A stretch of 63,719 nucleotides of DNA, from NCBI GenBank assembly GCA_947174995.1, contig CAMWLC010000009.1, positions 1 through 63,719 on the forward strand, written 5' to 3'. Numbering within the stretch: the first letter of the stretch is position 1; each line of letters begins with the position of its first letter. This document shows positions 1 to 7,422 of the stretch, in pieces. Under the pieces are notes generated by a model. That model was not told the origin of the DNA. It ran no database searches and saw nothing but the letters and a program-made list of their open reading frames with translations. The stretch is from an uncultured Porphyromonadaceae bacterium. Lineage in GTDB: Bacteria > Bacteroidota > Bacteroidia > Bacteroidales > Muribaculaceae. A program made the position numbers and the translations under genes.

Positions 1-471
1 GAGGAGCAGGTGGCGCAGATACCGAGGCTTGCGGAGGAACGCGCCCTAACCCTCAATTCTTCCCTTCAGTCGCGGTATGACGCTCTTTCTAAGGAATACC
101 GTAGTCTTGAAAGTGCTACCGCCATGAGGATAGAAAGGCTTGAACACGAGAAGTCAGACCTTCTCGCACGTCTTAAGGCTATGCTCGATATGCTGCATGA
201 GAAGCTTAAGGAGGCGGTAAAGGCGTTTATGGAGTTCTCAAAGTCGGTGTTAAGGGAGTTCAGCATACGGCACAGGGACACGATTGTGGAGTACCTTGCC
301 GACAGTCCCGATGTCAGGAACGCGGCCCACACCCTGAAGGTGTTTGCACGTCCATTCCTTGACAACCGACAGTTCGACAAAGGCAGCAAGGAGTTGGATC
401 GCCTGATCTCCAATTTCCCTTCTGTCCTGGAGGAAGTGAACCGGACGCAAAGCCGGGGTTTCAAAAGATAA
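1..471 (+). CDS. C-terminal part of a coiled-coil protein, possibly a mobilisation relaxase (5' end outside window)
   Basis: The reading frame is open from base 1, so the gene starts outside the window; a GTG at 10 is an internal codon more likely than a start. About 156 residues are visible. They are mostly charged helix with heptad character (RLEHEKSDLLARLKAMLDML), followed by a more globular helical tail. C-terminal coiled coils like this are common in MobV-type relaxases of Bacteroidales mobilisable elements, and the gene sits inside an AT-rich island that ends at a tRNA. The catalytic domain is not visible, so the relaxase identity is inference. Another coiled-coil protein of a mobile element is equally possible. 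Confidence 0.55.
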   Translation, partial: EEQVAQIPRLAEERALTLNSSLQSRYDALSKEYRSLESATAMRIERLEHEKSDLLARLKAMLDMLHEKLKEAVKAFMEFSKSVLREFSIRHRDTIVEYLADSPDVRNAAHTLKVFARPFLDNRQFDKGSKELDRLISNFPSVLEEVNRTQSRGFKR

Positions 472-507
472 ATTGTAAAAGCTATGGAACTTTTAAATCT
501 ATAATAA

Positions 508-708
508 CTATTTGATGTTGATTGACAAAGAAAATCCGCGAGCTGTATCTGCACCCGGAAAATTTGCTTGAATCCATTGTACCTGTTTAGATTTATTCCC
601 CATCAATTGGGAATAGTAGCCGGTTTCGGAGGAGGAACATTCGATAACGCGAGAGAATGGCTTCGGGCCATTCATCTGATATACTCCTTTGATTGTTACT
701 TTTGCCAT
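508..708 (-). CDS. Small 66-aa protein, last gene of the ATP-grasp operon
   Basis: I do not recognise this protein. The start chosen is the internal ATG giving MAKVTIKGVYQMNG, because it lies 13 bp after the ATP-grasp stop; an upstream in-frame ATG at 756 would overlap that gene. The product is soluble, with no signal peptide or membrane segment, and its pattern of short beta-like strands (KVTIKGVYQMNG, GFSLSINIK) suggests a small beta fold. It contains one Cys and a Ser-rich turn (ECSSSETGYYS). As the last gene after a peptide ligase it could be a partner, a recognition factor or a second substrate. None of these is shown by the sequence. Confidence 0.6.
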   Translation of the reverse strand: MAKVTIKGVYQMNGPKPFSRVIECSSSETGYYSQLMGNKSKQVQWIQANFPGADTARGFSLSINIK

Positions 709-721
709 ATATTTTGAATTT

Positions 722-1717
722 CTAATGATTATCGTGTTCTGAAAGCGTTTCTGCAATACACTTGGAAATAGGCATTCCTATTTCCTGTTCTATCCATAGC
801 CATTGACCATTTGGATTACATTCCAAGAAGACATATTCGCCCTTCGGTGTAGCGATGAAGTCAAAACAACCGAAATTGAGATGTAGCTTATGTAGAAATG
901 CGCGACAGAAGTTTGCGATGGAAGATGGTAAAACATATTCAGTATGTTTTAATCCACAATCAAGTCCCTGTCTCCAATCAATCTGTCCAGAGGTCTTATC
1001 CATCTGTTGAGAATCAATCTTACAAGCATATACATTATCTCCAACTACGGTAATGCGTAGTTCAAAGTCTTTCTCAATGTATTCTTGTAAATAACTTACC
1101 GTTTGTGTGAAAGCATCATCCGACAAAGAAAGAAGATCTTCCGATTTTACGGCTTGAGTGTATAATACATATTCTCTAAGAGTATCATCAAACCATATAT
1201 TGTCATTGTCTATGGACTTAAGACAAACAATATTGTGTCTATTCGCGAATGCTGATATTGCTGACTTGTTGTTTGAAAGACAGGTGTCTGGAATGTTCAT
1301 CCCCAATTCAAGAGCCAGTTTTAACTGAAGCATTTTTGATGCCGAGCTTCGGTCAAAAAGATGATGCCCTAGACAATATCTGTCGCCAAGATAATAGAGT
1401 AGAAATGAAAGGAATCCGTGGGCTTCCTTGAGATTATGTGAATTTATCTCATCAATATTTGAAATTCTCAATTCAGACGGAACAATTGGCCGACGTTCCC
1501 AAACAGAACCGATTTCATGACCAAATACCTCTAATCCGGTGCGAATATTCTTTAATCGGAAGTCACTCCCGGTAGTTGGATTACATGTCCATTCAAAATC
1601 ATAATCCGACAACAGTGATTCCGTATTGAGCCGAAAGAATGGATAACCCATTCTTTCAAGATGCTCAATAACAGGTGTGGGATGAATATCCTCCTTATTA
1701 GTGACAATAAGGATCAT
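722..1717 (-). CDS. ATP-grasp peptide ligase of the MvdC/MvdD (graspetide) type
   Basis: This 331-aa protein has the layout of ATP-grasp ligases that form ester or amide crosslinks in microviridin-type RiPPs. The N-terminal pre-ATP-grasp domain runs VTNKEDIHPTPVIEHL and includes the family-typical segment GSVWERRPIVP (about residues 70-80). The substrate/ATP lid region follows with FDRSSASKMLQLKLALELG. The C-terminal Mg/ATP site reads FIATPKGEYVFLECNPNGQW, with the Glu and Asn ligands. Length fits the family. The start overlaps the stop of the upstream 85-aa peptide gene by 4 bp (ATGA), so the two are translationally coupled. Family assignment is firm, while crosslinking of the neighbouring peptide is inference. 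It could also ligate a different protein or small molecule. Confidence 0.88.
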   Translation of the reverse strand: MILIVTNKEDIHPTPVIEHLERMGYPFFRLNTESLLSDYDFEWTCNPTTGSDFRLKNIRTGLEVFGHEIGSVWERRPIVPSELRISNIDEINSHNLKEAHGFLSFLLYYLGDRYCLGHHLFDRSSASKMLQLKLALELGMNIPDTCLSNNKSAISAFANRHNIVCLKSIDNDNIWFDDTLREYVLYTQAVKSEDLLSLSDDAFTQTVSYLQEYIEKDFELRITVVGDNVYACKIDSQQMDKTSGQIDWRQGLDCGLKHTEYVLPSSIANFCRAFLHKLHLNFGCFDFIATPKGEYVFLECNPNGQWLWIEQEIGMPISKCIAETLSEHDNH

Positions 1718-1971
1718 TTCACAGATTTTGTATCGTCAGCTGCATTCTTTGTATCGCTTGCAGTAACGTAGCCAGTAGAGCCACTCTTTTTTCTAGTCGA
1801 TTCGCGGTGAATGCTTTTGGTACTGACGGTTCTCATTTCATAACCGGTGATTTGACGATAGTAATCATACATCGGTGTTTCGATTTCCATCTCCTTAATA
1901 GGAGTTGACGGAGTGAATCTCATGATGGGAGGCATCGTCGATGTAGATGCTCTGAATCCTGTTGTATGCAT
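1714..1971 (-). CDS. Candidate graspetide-like precursor peptide (85 aa)
   Basis: The small protein sits directly before the ATP-grasp ligase and overlaps it by 4 bp. Residues 14-22 read PPIMRFTPS, resembling the PFFxRFL helix that microviridin precursors use to bind their ligase. The C-terminal 40 residues are rich in Thr, Ser and Lys (nucleophiles) and in Asp and Glu (acids), for example TGYVTASDTKNAADDTKSVK. That is the composition needed for side-chain ester or amide rings. No Cys is present. There is no double-Gly leader cleavage site, and no protease or exporter gene lies next to it. An alternative start at MPPIMRF (1935) would give 73 aa. Function is inferred from context and motif. 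Confidence 0.65.
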   Translation of the reverse strand: MHTTGFRASTSTMPPIMRFTPSTPIKEMEIETPMYDYYRQITGYEMRTVSTKSIHRESTRKKSGSTGYVTASDTKNAADDTKSVK

Positions 1972-2009
1972 ATTATTAAATTATGGTTTTACAATATTTG
2001 AGATATAAG

Positions 2010-2570
2010 TTACCAATCGAAGAAATCATCCCAATCCGTATCCAAGTCAAGTAGGCCGAACGTACAGATATTAAGTATGTTCACAAATCCCCACGCAACG
2101 AACTTTAGAATAAATTTTAGAATGATAAAAGGAATCCATAAAGCAAATAGGATTACGAAAAATACCCAGAAAAGATTTCCTGTTGTCCTTTTCCAGTAAT
2201 CCCAATAAGCCCCTGTTAAAATGGGTTCATTACCTGAGTTATTACCCACATTTATTCTGTCCCCTACTGCATTCTTCCCATGGAATGTTGTATTTGTGAA
2301 GATCGGTTGAGAAAATCTTGCTAATGATAGATTCAATTCACCAGGATCTTCTTCAGGCATTACACGATATTCCCAATTTGAAGCATCTTCAATTAAGCCT
2401 TCTGACATTGCCTCGATAAATTGATCATCCGTGTACCCGGCTTTTCTCAAAGCTGGTAAAATCCCAGAGGTTGAACGATCCGATTTGGTCTGGGTAACCA
2501 CCATAATCTGTGTACCCTTTGGTATATCACCAAAGGGTTGACGCAGTGTTAATTTCTGAACTATAGGCAT
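2010..2570 (-). CDS. Unknown 186-aa protein with C-terminal membrane hairpin
   Basis: I do not recognise this protein. The start chosen (MPIVQKLTLRQPFG) follows the stop of the upstream gene; an ATG at 2600 would overlap that gene by 13 bp and add a poor sequence. The first 125 residues look soluble, with a DDQFIEAM segment that may be a small helical domain. Residues about 135-175 are strongly hydrophobic (FWVFFVILFALWIPFIILKF) and form one or two membrane segments. The protein ends in an acidic, aromatic tail (DTDWDDFFDW). There is no signal peptide. It is the fourth gene of the operon and ends 38 bp before the peptide gene. Confidence 0.7.
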   Translation of the reverse strand: MPIVQKLTLRQPFGDIPKGTQIMVVTQTKSDRSTSGILPALRKAGYTDDQFIEAMSEGLIEDASNWEYRVMPEEDPGELNLSLARFSQPIFTNTTFHGKNAVGDRINVGNNSGNEPILTGAYWDYWKRTTGNLFWVFFVILFALWIPFIILKFILKFVAWGFVNILNICTFGLLDLDTDWDDFFDW

Positions 2571-2587
2571 AATGATAAATTTTAGTT

Positions 2588-3229
2588 TTATATATCCCAT
2601 TCGCCCCCTTCTGCGAGCATAGTTGAAACTTTACCTATGTCCGCAAGATCCTTGAATGGACTGGAAGCTGCAAGAGAGTTAATGGATTGAAGTGTCTGAA
2701 CCGCTAATGTGTTGTCTCCACTTTCCAGTGCCTTGTCAAGAACCGAGAAATAATTATCAAACAATCCGGCTCTTTCATCAAAAGATCGTTTGAGATAATC
2801 ACGCACCATGTCGGCCATTGCGTTAATTTTGGTGATTTCCACAGCGGCATTAGCGCGAATCTCAGTTCTTATCGTTTTTTGCTCCTCACAAAAACGCATT
2901 GTCTCATTAGCCTGACGAGCCATTTCTCCTATCATTGCCGTTACATCTCCGGGAACCTTCAAATATCCCACTCCTGTAATTGCAAGTTCAAGGCTTTCTG
3001 ATTCTTTATATTCAGATTCCATAGCCTCATCTTCTTGCAATATATCCTCTTCCTCATTATCGGCTGGCAGTGTCTTTGATTCTGCCGATAAAGCTGTTGT
3101 TGGGGTAAAATCTTTAGAGCTGAAACTTTCAACAACTGTTTGCACAGTTCCAATAACCTGCTGTCCTTTTGATATCATGTCAGGCACTTGAGATGCAAGC
3201 TCCTGAATCTTCTTAAAATCGAATTTCAT
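2588..3229 (-). CDS. Unknown 213-aa soluble protein of the island operon
   Basis: The protein has no signal peptide or membrane segment. The N-terminal 30 residues are helical (FDFKKIQELASQVPDMISKG), followed by an acidic linker with a run of Glu and Asp (about residues 55-80). A conserved-looking helical C-terminal half contains EITKINAMADMVRDYLKRSF and ends with SPFKDLADIGKV. I have the impression that this last segment recurs in small bacterial accessory proteins of unknown function, but I cannot name the family. The start overlaps the previous stop by 4 bp (ATGA), so it is coupled to the glycine-rich 403-aa protein. A complex between the two is a reasonable inference. Confidence 0.75.
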   Translation of the reverse strand: MKFDFKKIQELASQVPDMISKGQQVIGTVQTVVESFSSKDFTPTTALSAESKTLPADNEEEDILQEDEAMESEYKESESLELAITGVGYLKVPGDVTAMIGEMARQANETMRFCEEQKTIRTEIRANAAVEITKINAMADMVRDYLKRSFDERAGLFDNYFSVLDKALESGDNTLAVQTLQSINSLAASSPFKDLADIGKVSTMLAEGGEWDI

Positions 3230-4437
3230 GCTAACTGATGGTTTAGGATTTTTTGAGTCTTATCAACCATAATGAGTGACTGCTTGTTGAGATTGCCGTT
3301 TTCATCAAGCAAGGGCGTCTGTGCCAATTCACTCATTGATTTTACAAGGATGGCAGCACGCTGGAATGTCTTTGCATGTTCCGGATTAACGGGAGAGAAA
3401 ATGGGAACTATGGCATCCAATTCATCCAACGCAGGAATAATACGACCTTCAAGCCTGGAGGTGACTGACAGTAATTCATCACTCCTCATGACCACTCCCT
3501 TCATTATTTCAGAGGCAGCCAAAGACTTCGCCTGCCATGTTTCAACATCTGCAAGATACTCTTCTGCATCAGTATGTTTCTGTGAGTATATCTTCCCAGC
3601 AACTATTCCAACAGAAGCAAGAGCAAATATCCCGGTGGCTGCCCAAGTAATGCCAGCTAAAACAGTTGTGCCTGCAGCGACACCACCACCTCCGGCAGCT
3701 ACTGAACCTCCGCCAAGCCATGCGAGAGTGGCCTGACGCGCAGCAGCCCCAGACAATTGACTTATAGCAGTGCCGGTGCTTGCTGAACAGAGAGCGGCAA
3801 CTGACGCATTGACAGCGGCAGGGACACCCGCTAATGCAGCTGCTGCGATGCTCCCCCCAGCTGTGGCTGTGGCAAGCAGATTGGAGCCATTCATTTCCAC
3901 ACTCTCGAGTTCCTTGAAGTCGGTTTCACCCAAAGAAAGAGAGGATGACAGTTCATATACTTTCTCCTTGACGGAGTTATTAAGCGACTCGACAATTTTT
4001 ATGAAGCGGCCAACTGTAGTTTTTAGTATCTCACAACGAGCGCGCCCAAATGTCTCCAATCGGGTATTGGCGAGAAATCGCACCTGCTCTATCTGCCGAG
4101 TGGTTTCTTCCATGATTTTATCTGCTTTCTCTTTCTTTTCATTTGCAGCTTTCCGATTTTCGTAGGCAGTTACACCAGATATAAGTTTTCCCATATCCTT
4201 TGCATAGTTGCCAACGTCCTCCATAGTCAGATTCTCTACATTGGTCTTTATTTCTGATGCCTTAGTGGAGACAAAATCAGATGTGTTGGAAATAGCTTTT
4301 GATCCGGCATCTATTGCCGAATCAACCAATTCTCCAATTGTTTTTTCTTTTATGGATTTAGCCGCATCATCATATGCCTTGGAAGCTGCCGCTGCAGTTT
4401 CCTTTGCTTTCTTAGCTATATTGTCTAGAAGTCCCAT
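3226..4437 (-). CDS. Helical protein with central Gly/Ala hydrophobic region, possible membrane-inserting protein
   Basis: The 403-aa protein has no signal peptide. Residues 1-190 are predicted from composition to be amphipathic and coiled helices. Residues about 190-285 form a long Gly/Ala-rich hydrophobic stretch (AGGSIAAAALAGVPAAV, GGGSVAAGGGGVAAGTTVL, ATGIFALASVGIVAGKIY). The C-terminal 115 residues are again helical and charged. Helices on both sides of a hydrophobic hairpin resemble the layout of alpha-helical pore-forming proteins, and GxxxG spacing fits membrane helix packing. This is a structural analogy, not a family match. It lies 11 bp after the 339-aa membrane protein and overlaps the next gene by 4 bp, so it belongs to the same unit. 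Confidence 0.75.
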   Translation of the reverse strand: MGLLDNIAKKAKETAAAASKAYDDAAKSIKEKTIGELVDSAIDAGSKAISNTSDFVSTKASEIKTNVENLTMEDVGNYAKDMGKLISGVTAYENRKAANEKKEKADKIMEETTRQIEQVRFLANTRLETFGRARCEILKTTVGRFIKIVESLNNSVKEKVYELSSSLSLGETDFKELESVEMNGSNLLATATAGGSIAAAALAGVPAAVNASVAALCSASTGTAISQLSGAAARQATLAWLGGGSVAAGGGGVAAGTTVLAGITWAATGIFALASVGIVAGKIYSQKHTDAEEYLADVETWQAKSLAASEIMKGVVMRSDELLSVTSRLEGRIIPALDELDAIVPIFSPVNPEHAKTFQRAAILVKSMSELAQTPLLDENGNLNKQSLIMVDKTQKILNHQLA

Positions 4438-4448
4438 ATCAATCTATT

Positions 4449-5468
4449 TTACAAAGTAATAAATTCTATAAGTTTATCAATCCATTTTATTACGGAGGCG
4501 CGAGCGCGATCATTTATAGGAAGTTGCATAAGGAGTGTATCCTGCTTTACCCCGTAATTTGATATGGGCAGTTCGCGCCACCATGTACCGTAGCGACGTG
4601 CCCCACCATAATTGTCCTTAAGAAGTTGAGAAAACTCACTGTCATCCCCTTTAGTCGCTTCCACCACATATTTACCCTTCTTACGGTATACCGAAATCTG
4701 AACGGGGGTAGCATCTGATGTGATTGTGAAGGAGTCGTTGCTATTCTTTAATGTCCAACCCATTGAAGCAAGTTCCTTAATTTTTGCATCCCAGGCTTGA
4801 ATCTTAGAATTATTGACTGCTTCTTCATCTTCTTTCCGTTCCTCCTCAGTCTCTTTCTCCTTTTGCTCCTCTGTAGGTTCAACCTGACTGCCAGAAATAG
4901 CTGTCACAAAGGATTCGAGTGTATTAGCTAAATCAGCTGAATCTTTTTCATCATACAATTCGTTATGGAAGAGCTGGCTGATTTCACTGAGTGTTTTGAC
5001 CAAATCGCTCACTTCGGAAGAATCACCGCTACCGGTAGAGCGGATTATCTCAGTTACTTTTTTAGTAAATTGCTTGACTGTTTCTGGTTTGGCGTGCATG
5101 CGAATGGCCATTGTATAGAATATCAATGCTTTTTTATTCTTCTCGGTGCTGTCAGTAACGTATGCACACAATGCCGTCAGGAAATTGTTGTATGTTGACA
5201 ATTTTTCCTTAAAAATTTCACTCTGTTCCTTCTGAATACGTTCTGAATCACTTTGCCCTTTTAGAAGCACACCTGTAATGATAGCCGTGATGATTACACC
5301 TATGAGGGCGGCGAATGTCTGAAATGGAAGATCATTGACAGAAAATAAACGCAATACAACTGCAACTGCGCATGCTATGATTGTTAAGGCTATCGCTATA
5401 CCATAGACAGTCCAGCTACCATGCTTACGCTGAATCAGGAAATGTGAAGAATTGGCTGATGACGCCAT
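4449..5468 (-). CDS. Membrane-anchored protein with long cytoplasmic domain, first gene of island operon
   Basis: The 339-aa protein has two membrane segments near the N terminus (about residues 20-41, WTVYGIAIALTIIACAVAVV, and 48-68). A helical region follows (KEKLSTYNNFLTALCAYV) of a type seen in many Bacteroidetes accessory-region proteins of unknown role. After that come an acidic Glu/Lys linker (about 195-220) and a C-terminal domain of about 110 residues (IKELASMGWTLKNS to IKWIDKLIEFITL). That last domain looks like a compact alpha/beta unit. It is the first gene after the structured leader and would anchor the system at the inner membrane. No enzymatic motif was found. Confidence 0.75.
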   Translation of the reverse strand: MASSANSSHFLIQRKHGSWTVYGIAIALTIIACAVAVVLRLFSVNDLPFQTFAALIGVIITAIITGVLLKGQSDSERIQKEQSEIFKEKLSTYNNFLTALCAYVTDSTEKNKKALIFYTMAIRMHAKPETVKQFTKKVTEIIRSTGSGDSSEVSDLVKTLSEISQLFHNELYDEKDSADLANTLESFVTAISGSQVEPTEEQKEKETEEERKEDEEAVNNSKIQAWDAKIKELASMGWTLKNSNDSFTITSDATPVQISVYRKKGKYVVEATKGDDSEFSQLLKDNYGGARRYGTWWRELPISNYGVKQDTLLMQLPINDRARASVIKWIDKLIEFITL

Positions 5469-5509
5469 AAATCGTTCTATGCCGCCGGACTCACCTCTTT
5501 GGCCTTAAG

Positions 5510-5842
5510 TAATAAAAAGAAAGCGTGAGAGCCGTACTGTTGCTCGTTCCACGATTAGAGGCCTTCGCATTGCCCGGTATAGTTGAACGAGCAAACTTGC
5601 AGAAGCCTCACGCAGAATATGTATAGATACACCAAAACAAACACTCCCGTGCTTGATATTGGCGATATAAACATATCCACAAGGCATCTACTGTTTGCTA
5701 CATTCTTGACTATACCTGAAAGTTGCGAAGTTTCTAATCGTCAAGAAAGAGCGTCGAGTAAACGCTTCCTAAAAATGTCCGCCGACCCTCCCGCGTTGCC
5801 CATGACCGGGCTTCCGCGATGCGGTCTGCGACCGCAAAGTTA
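5510..5842 (-). ncRNA. Structured leader or small RNA upstream of the island operon
   Basis: This 330-base gap contains several stems. A perfect 10-bp stem (5540-5549 with 5585-5594) lies inside a 7-bp stem (5523-5529 with 5607-5613). A perfect 8-bp stem pairs 5703-5710 with 5740-5747. A GC-rich 6-bp hairpin GCGGTC-GCA-GACCGC lies at the proposed 5' end. Read on the minus strand, the nested stem is followed by TTTCTTTTTATT, which resembles an intrinsic terminator or attenuator. A box TAACTTTG lies at 5842-5835 (minus). The RNA could be a free small RNA or a leader controlling the seven-gene operon. A 60-codon open frame inside it has no recognisable product. Confidence 0.45.
5835..5842 (-). 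promoter_or_regulatory. Possible -7 box for the structured leader and island operon
   Basis: TAACTTTG on the minus strand matches the Bacteroidetes TAnnTTTG consensus and is followed at once by a GC-rich hairpin. No clear TTG lies 19-21 bp upstream, so the call is weak. Nothing else between here and 6102 looks like a minus-strand promoter. Confidence 0.35.
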
Positions 5843-6102
5843 ATAAATAATTTTGAGAAATTGTAGTAAACTCCCTGATTTTACTAATTTTTTGAATCTC
5901 TTCATCTCTTAATCTCTTAATGGATTTTTCACTTTGATATTGGAGTTCTTCTGCAAGATGTGTTTTTGTCCCACATTCGCGTTGCGATCGTCGGACATTG
6001 AACACCCTTGCAAAGGGAAACCCCTCGACCCGATTTATTCCATTGGCAAGCGCACTTTACACCTCTCTTCTTCGTTATAGTTATATAACTACAACATTGA
6101 CA

Positions 6103-7101
6103 ATGAAAGAAATCTCTAAATTCATACCAGAGCTTAGTTCCGTCCGCAAGATATATTCCGGTGTAATCTCCGGAAGTGGTATCGCTTGTGAAGATGCCTT
6201 GACATTGGTTGCTTTTATCAATTCTTTCCCTTCAGTTCACGATGTAGAATCTGGAATAATGGATTTGGTTCTTAAAGCTCCAACGGAACGTATGGAGATA
6301 GTTCTAAAAAGTCTGCATTCTGATTTAGATAGAATTGTATCGCTGTATAAGGCTAACAGTAGGTACTATGACCGCATGGATCTAAGATTGCTTTGGTATA
6401 CACCGTTGTCGTATGTGGAGAAAGATATAGAAGCTCAGAAGACGAAAACGCAGGAGGCAAGCGATGAACTGAAAGAAGCCTCAAATTCTTATGAAATGAC
6501 TCCGTTCAATGGTATGTCTAAAGATGAAGCTGCTGTATTAGAACGAAGAGTTGACAAACTGACAGAAGAGTATCTAAAAGAGAAAGCGAAGCTTCAAAAC
6601 CTTTACTCGAAGCGGAAACGCCTCGAAGAGGAAAGATGGAGCGTGCCGACTGATATTTTCAGGCTTATATATCTTAAATGCAATGATCTACTGCCTATCA
6701 TAGAAAAATACTATAATAAACCTGTAGAAAAGAACAAAGAACAGTTCGAACGGACTGAATTGTATTTCTCAATGTCGCTTTTAGCTTCCGTCCATGATCT
6801 CTGCAATGGACGGCAGTTTGAAAATATGGCCGCCATTGATTTTTTCCATGCCCTTAACCTGCATCAAGCCTCCAAGCAATTGAAGGTCTGCAAGAATGAG
6901 AAAGTAAGGGTTTGCTACCTTGTCCATCAGTTAAGTGAAAAGATTGACAAGGGTACGCGCACCGAATGGATCGAAGCTATCCTCCGGAATACAGGTGTTG
7001 AACCGGATTACTACCGTTCAAAATATCGTGAACCCATAAGCGATCCACCAAGCAAAAAGAACAAGGAGTTCGCAGAAGCCTTAAAAGAAATCCTCGGCTG
7101 A
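6103..7101 (+). CDS. Unknown 332-aa helical protein next to the attachment region
   Basis: The start chosen is MKEISKFIPELSS; an in-frame ATG at 5998 would add 35 residues of unlike composition. The product is soluble and helical, with a coiled-coil middle (about residues 125-190, EEYLKEKAKLQNLYSKRKRL) and a C-terminal domain ending KKNKEFAEALKEIL. The C-terminal layout (small helical repeats then WIEAILRNTGVEPDYYRSKY) faintly recalls RteC-like regulators of Bacteroides conjugative elements, but I cannot claim homology. It is followed by an intrinsic terminator, and its place beside the tRNA end of the island suggests an element-borne regulatory or accessory role. Confidence 0.7.
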   Translation: MKEISKFIPELSSVRKIYSGVISGSGIACEDALTLVAFINSFPSVHDVESGIMDLVLKAPTERMEIVLKSLHSDLDRIVSLYKANSRYYDRMDLRLLWYTPLSYVEKDIEAQKTKTQEASDELKEASNSYEMTPFNGMSKDEAAVLERRVDKLTEEYLKEKAKLQNLYSKRKRLEEERWSVPTDIFRLIYLKCNDLLPIIEKYYNKPVEKNKEQFERTELYFSMSLLASVHDLCNGRQFENMAAIDFFHALNLHQASKQLKVCKNEKVRVCYLVHQLSEKIDKGTRTEWIEAILRNTGVEPDYYRSKYREPISDPPSKKNKEFAEALKEILG

Positions 7102-7130
7102 CGCTTTACTTTATCATCGTACCTTATATA

Positions 7131-7178
7131 TACGGCTCTAAACTAAAGTGGGTGTAGAGCCGTATTCCTTCTTTTTTG
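7131..7178 (+). terminator. Intrinsic terminator after the 332-aa gene
   Basis: A perfect 10-bp inverted repeat TACGGCTCTA / TAGAGCCGTA (7131-7140 with 7155-7164) is followed by TTCCTTCTTTTTT. It lies 30 bases after the stop at 7101. Confidence 0.7.
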
Positions 7179-7193
7179 AAGGAACAAAAGGGA

Positions 7194-7286
7194 GAATAAA
7201 AATTTTTATTCCCTTCTTTTCTCCCTTTAAGTCCCCAAGCAAAACACCCAATCTTACGCCCAAAACTGGGTGTAAAATTGGGTGTT
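7194..7286. repeat. Palindrome and ACRCCCA repeat cluster at the island end
   Basis: An 18-bp perfect palindrome (7194-7211, GAATAAAAATTTTTATTC) is followed by four copies of ACRCCCA in mixed orientation (7243-7286). These include the 10-bp inverted pair AACACCCAAT / ATTGGGTGTT. Clusters like this beside a tRNA 3' end often bind integrase or excisionase, so this may be the arm-site region of the element. Confidence 0.45.
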
Positions 7287-7316
7287 AATACAACAAAAGC
7301 CTGATAATCAGGCTTT
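7287..7316 (-). terminator. Intrinsic terminator of tRNA-Ser
   Basis: A perfect 9-bp stem AAAGCCTGA / TCAGGCTTT with a 3-base loop (7296-7316) is followed on the minus strand by TTTTGTTGT. It lies 5 bases past the tRNA end. Confidence 0.75.
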
Positions 7317-7320
7317 ATTG

Positions 7321-7405
7321 CGGAGAGAGAGGGATTCGAACCCCCGGAAGTTTGACCTTCAACGGTTTTCAAGACCGCCGCAATCGACCACTCTGCCATC
7401 TCTCC
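7321..7405 (-). tRNA. tRNA-Ser (UGA)
   Basis: The cloverleaf has the 7-bp acceptor stem GGAGAGA / TCTCTCC, a class II long variable arm, T loop GTTCGAATC and anticodon TGA in CTTGAAAA. CCA is not encoded. The gene runs on the minus strand, so its 3' end faces the AT-rich island on the left. This is the usual position for a tRNA-targeting integrative element. Confidence 0.95.
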
Positions 7406-7422
7406 ATGACGGTTTGTGTGCG

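Noticed and set aside
66..554. Open frame opposite the first partial gene
   Set aside because: It lies fully antisense to the coiled-coil gene and has no recognisable motif; the plus-strand frame has better heptad structure.
508..5468. Reading the island operon as a known defence system (for example CBASS or a retron)
   Set aside because: No cyclase, reverse transcriptase, nuclease or NLR-type domain is present; the only firm enzyme is the ATP-grasp ligase.
5505..5687. 60-codon frame in the operon leader
   Set aside because: It coincides with the structured stems; the sequence fits an RNA fold better than a protein, and there is no recognisable product. It could still be a leader peptide.
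5769..6005. 78-codon minus frame in the leader
   Set aside because: No family character, and it crosses the promoter box and GC hairpin proposed for the leader.
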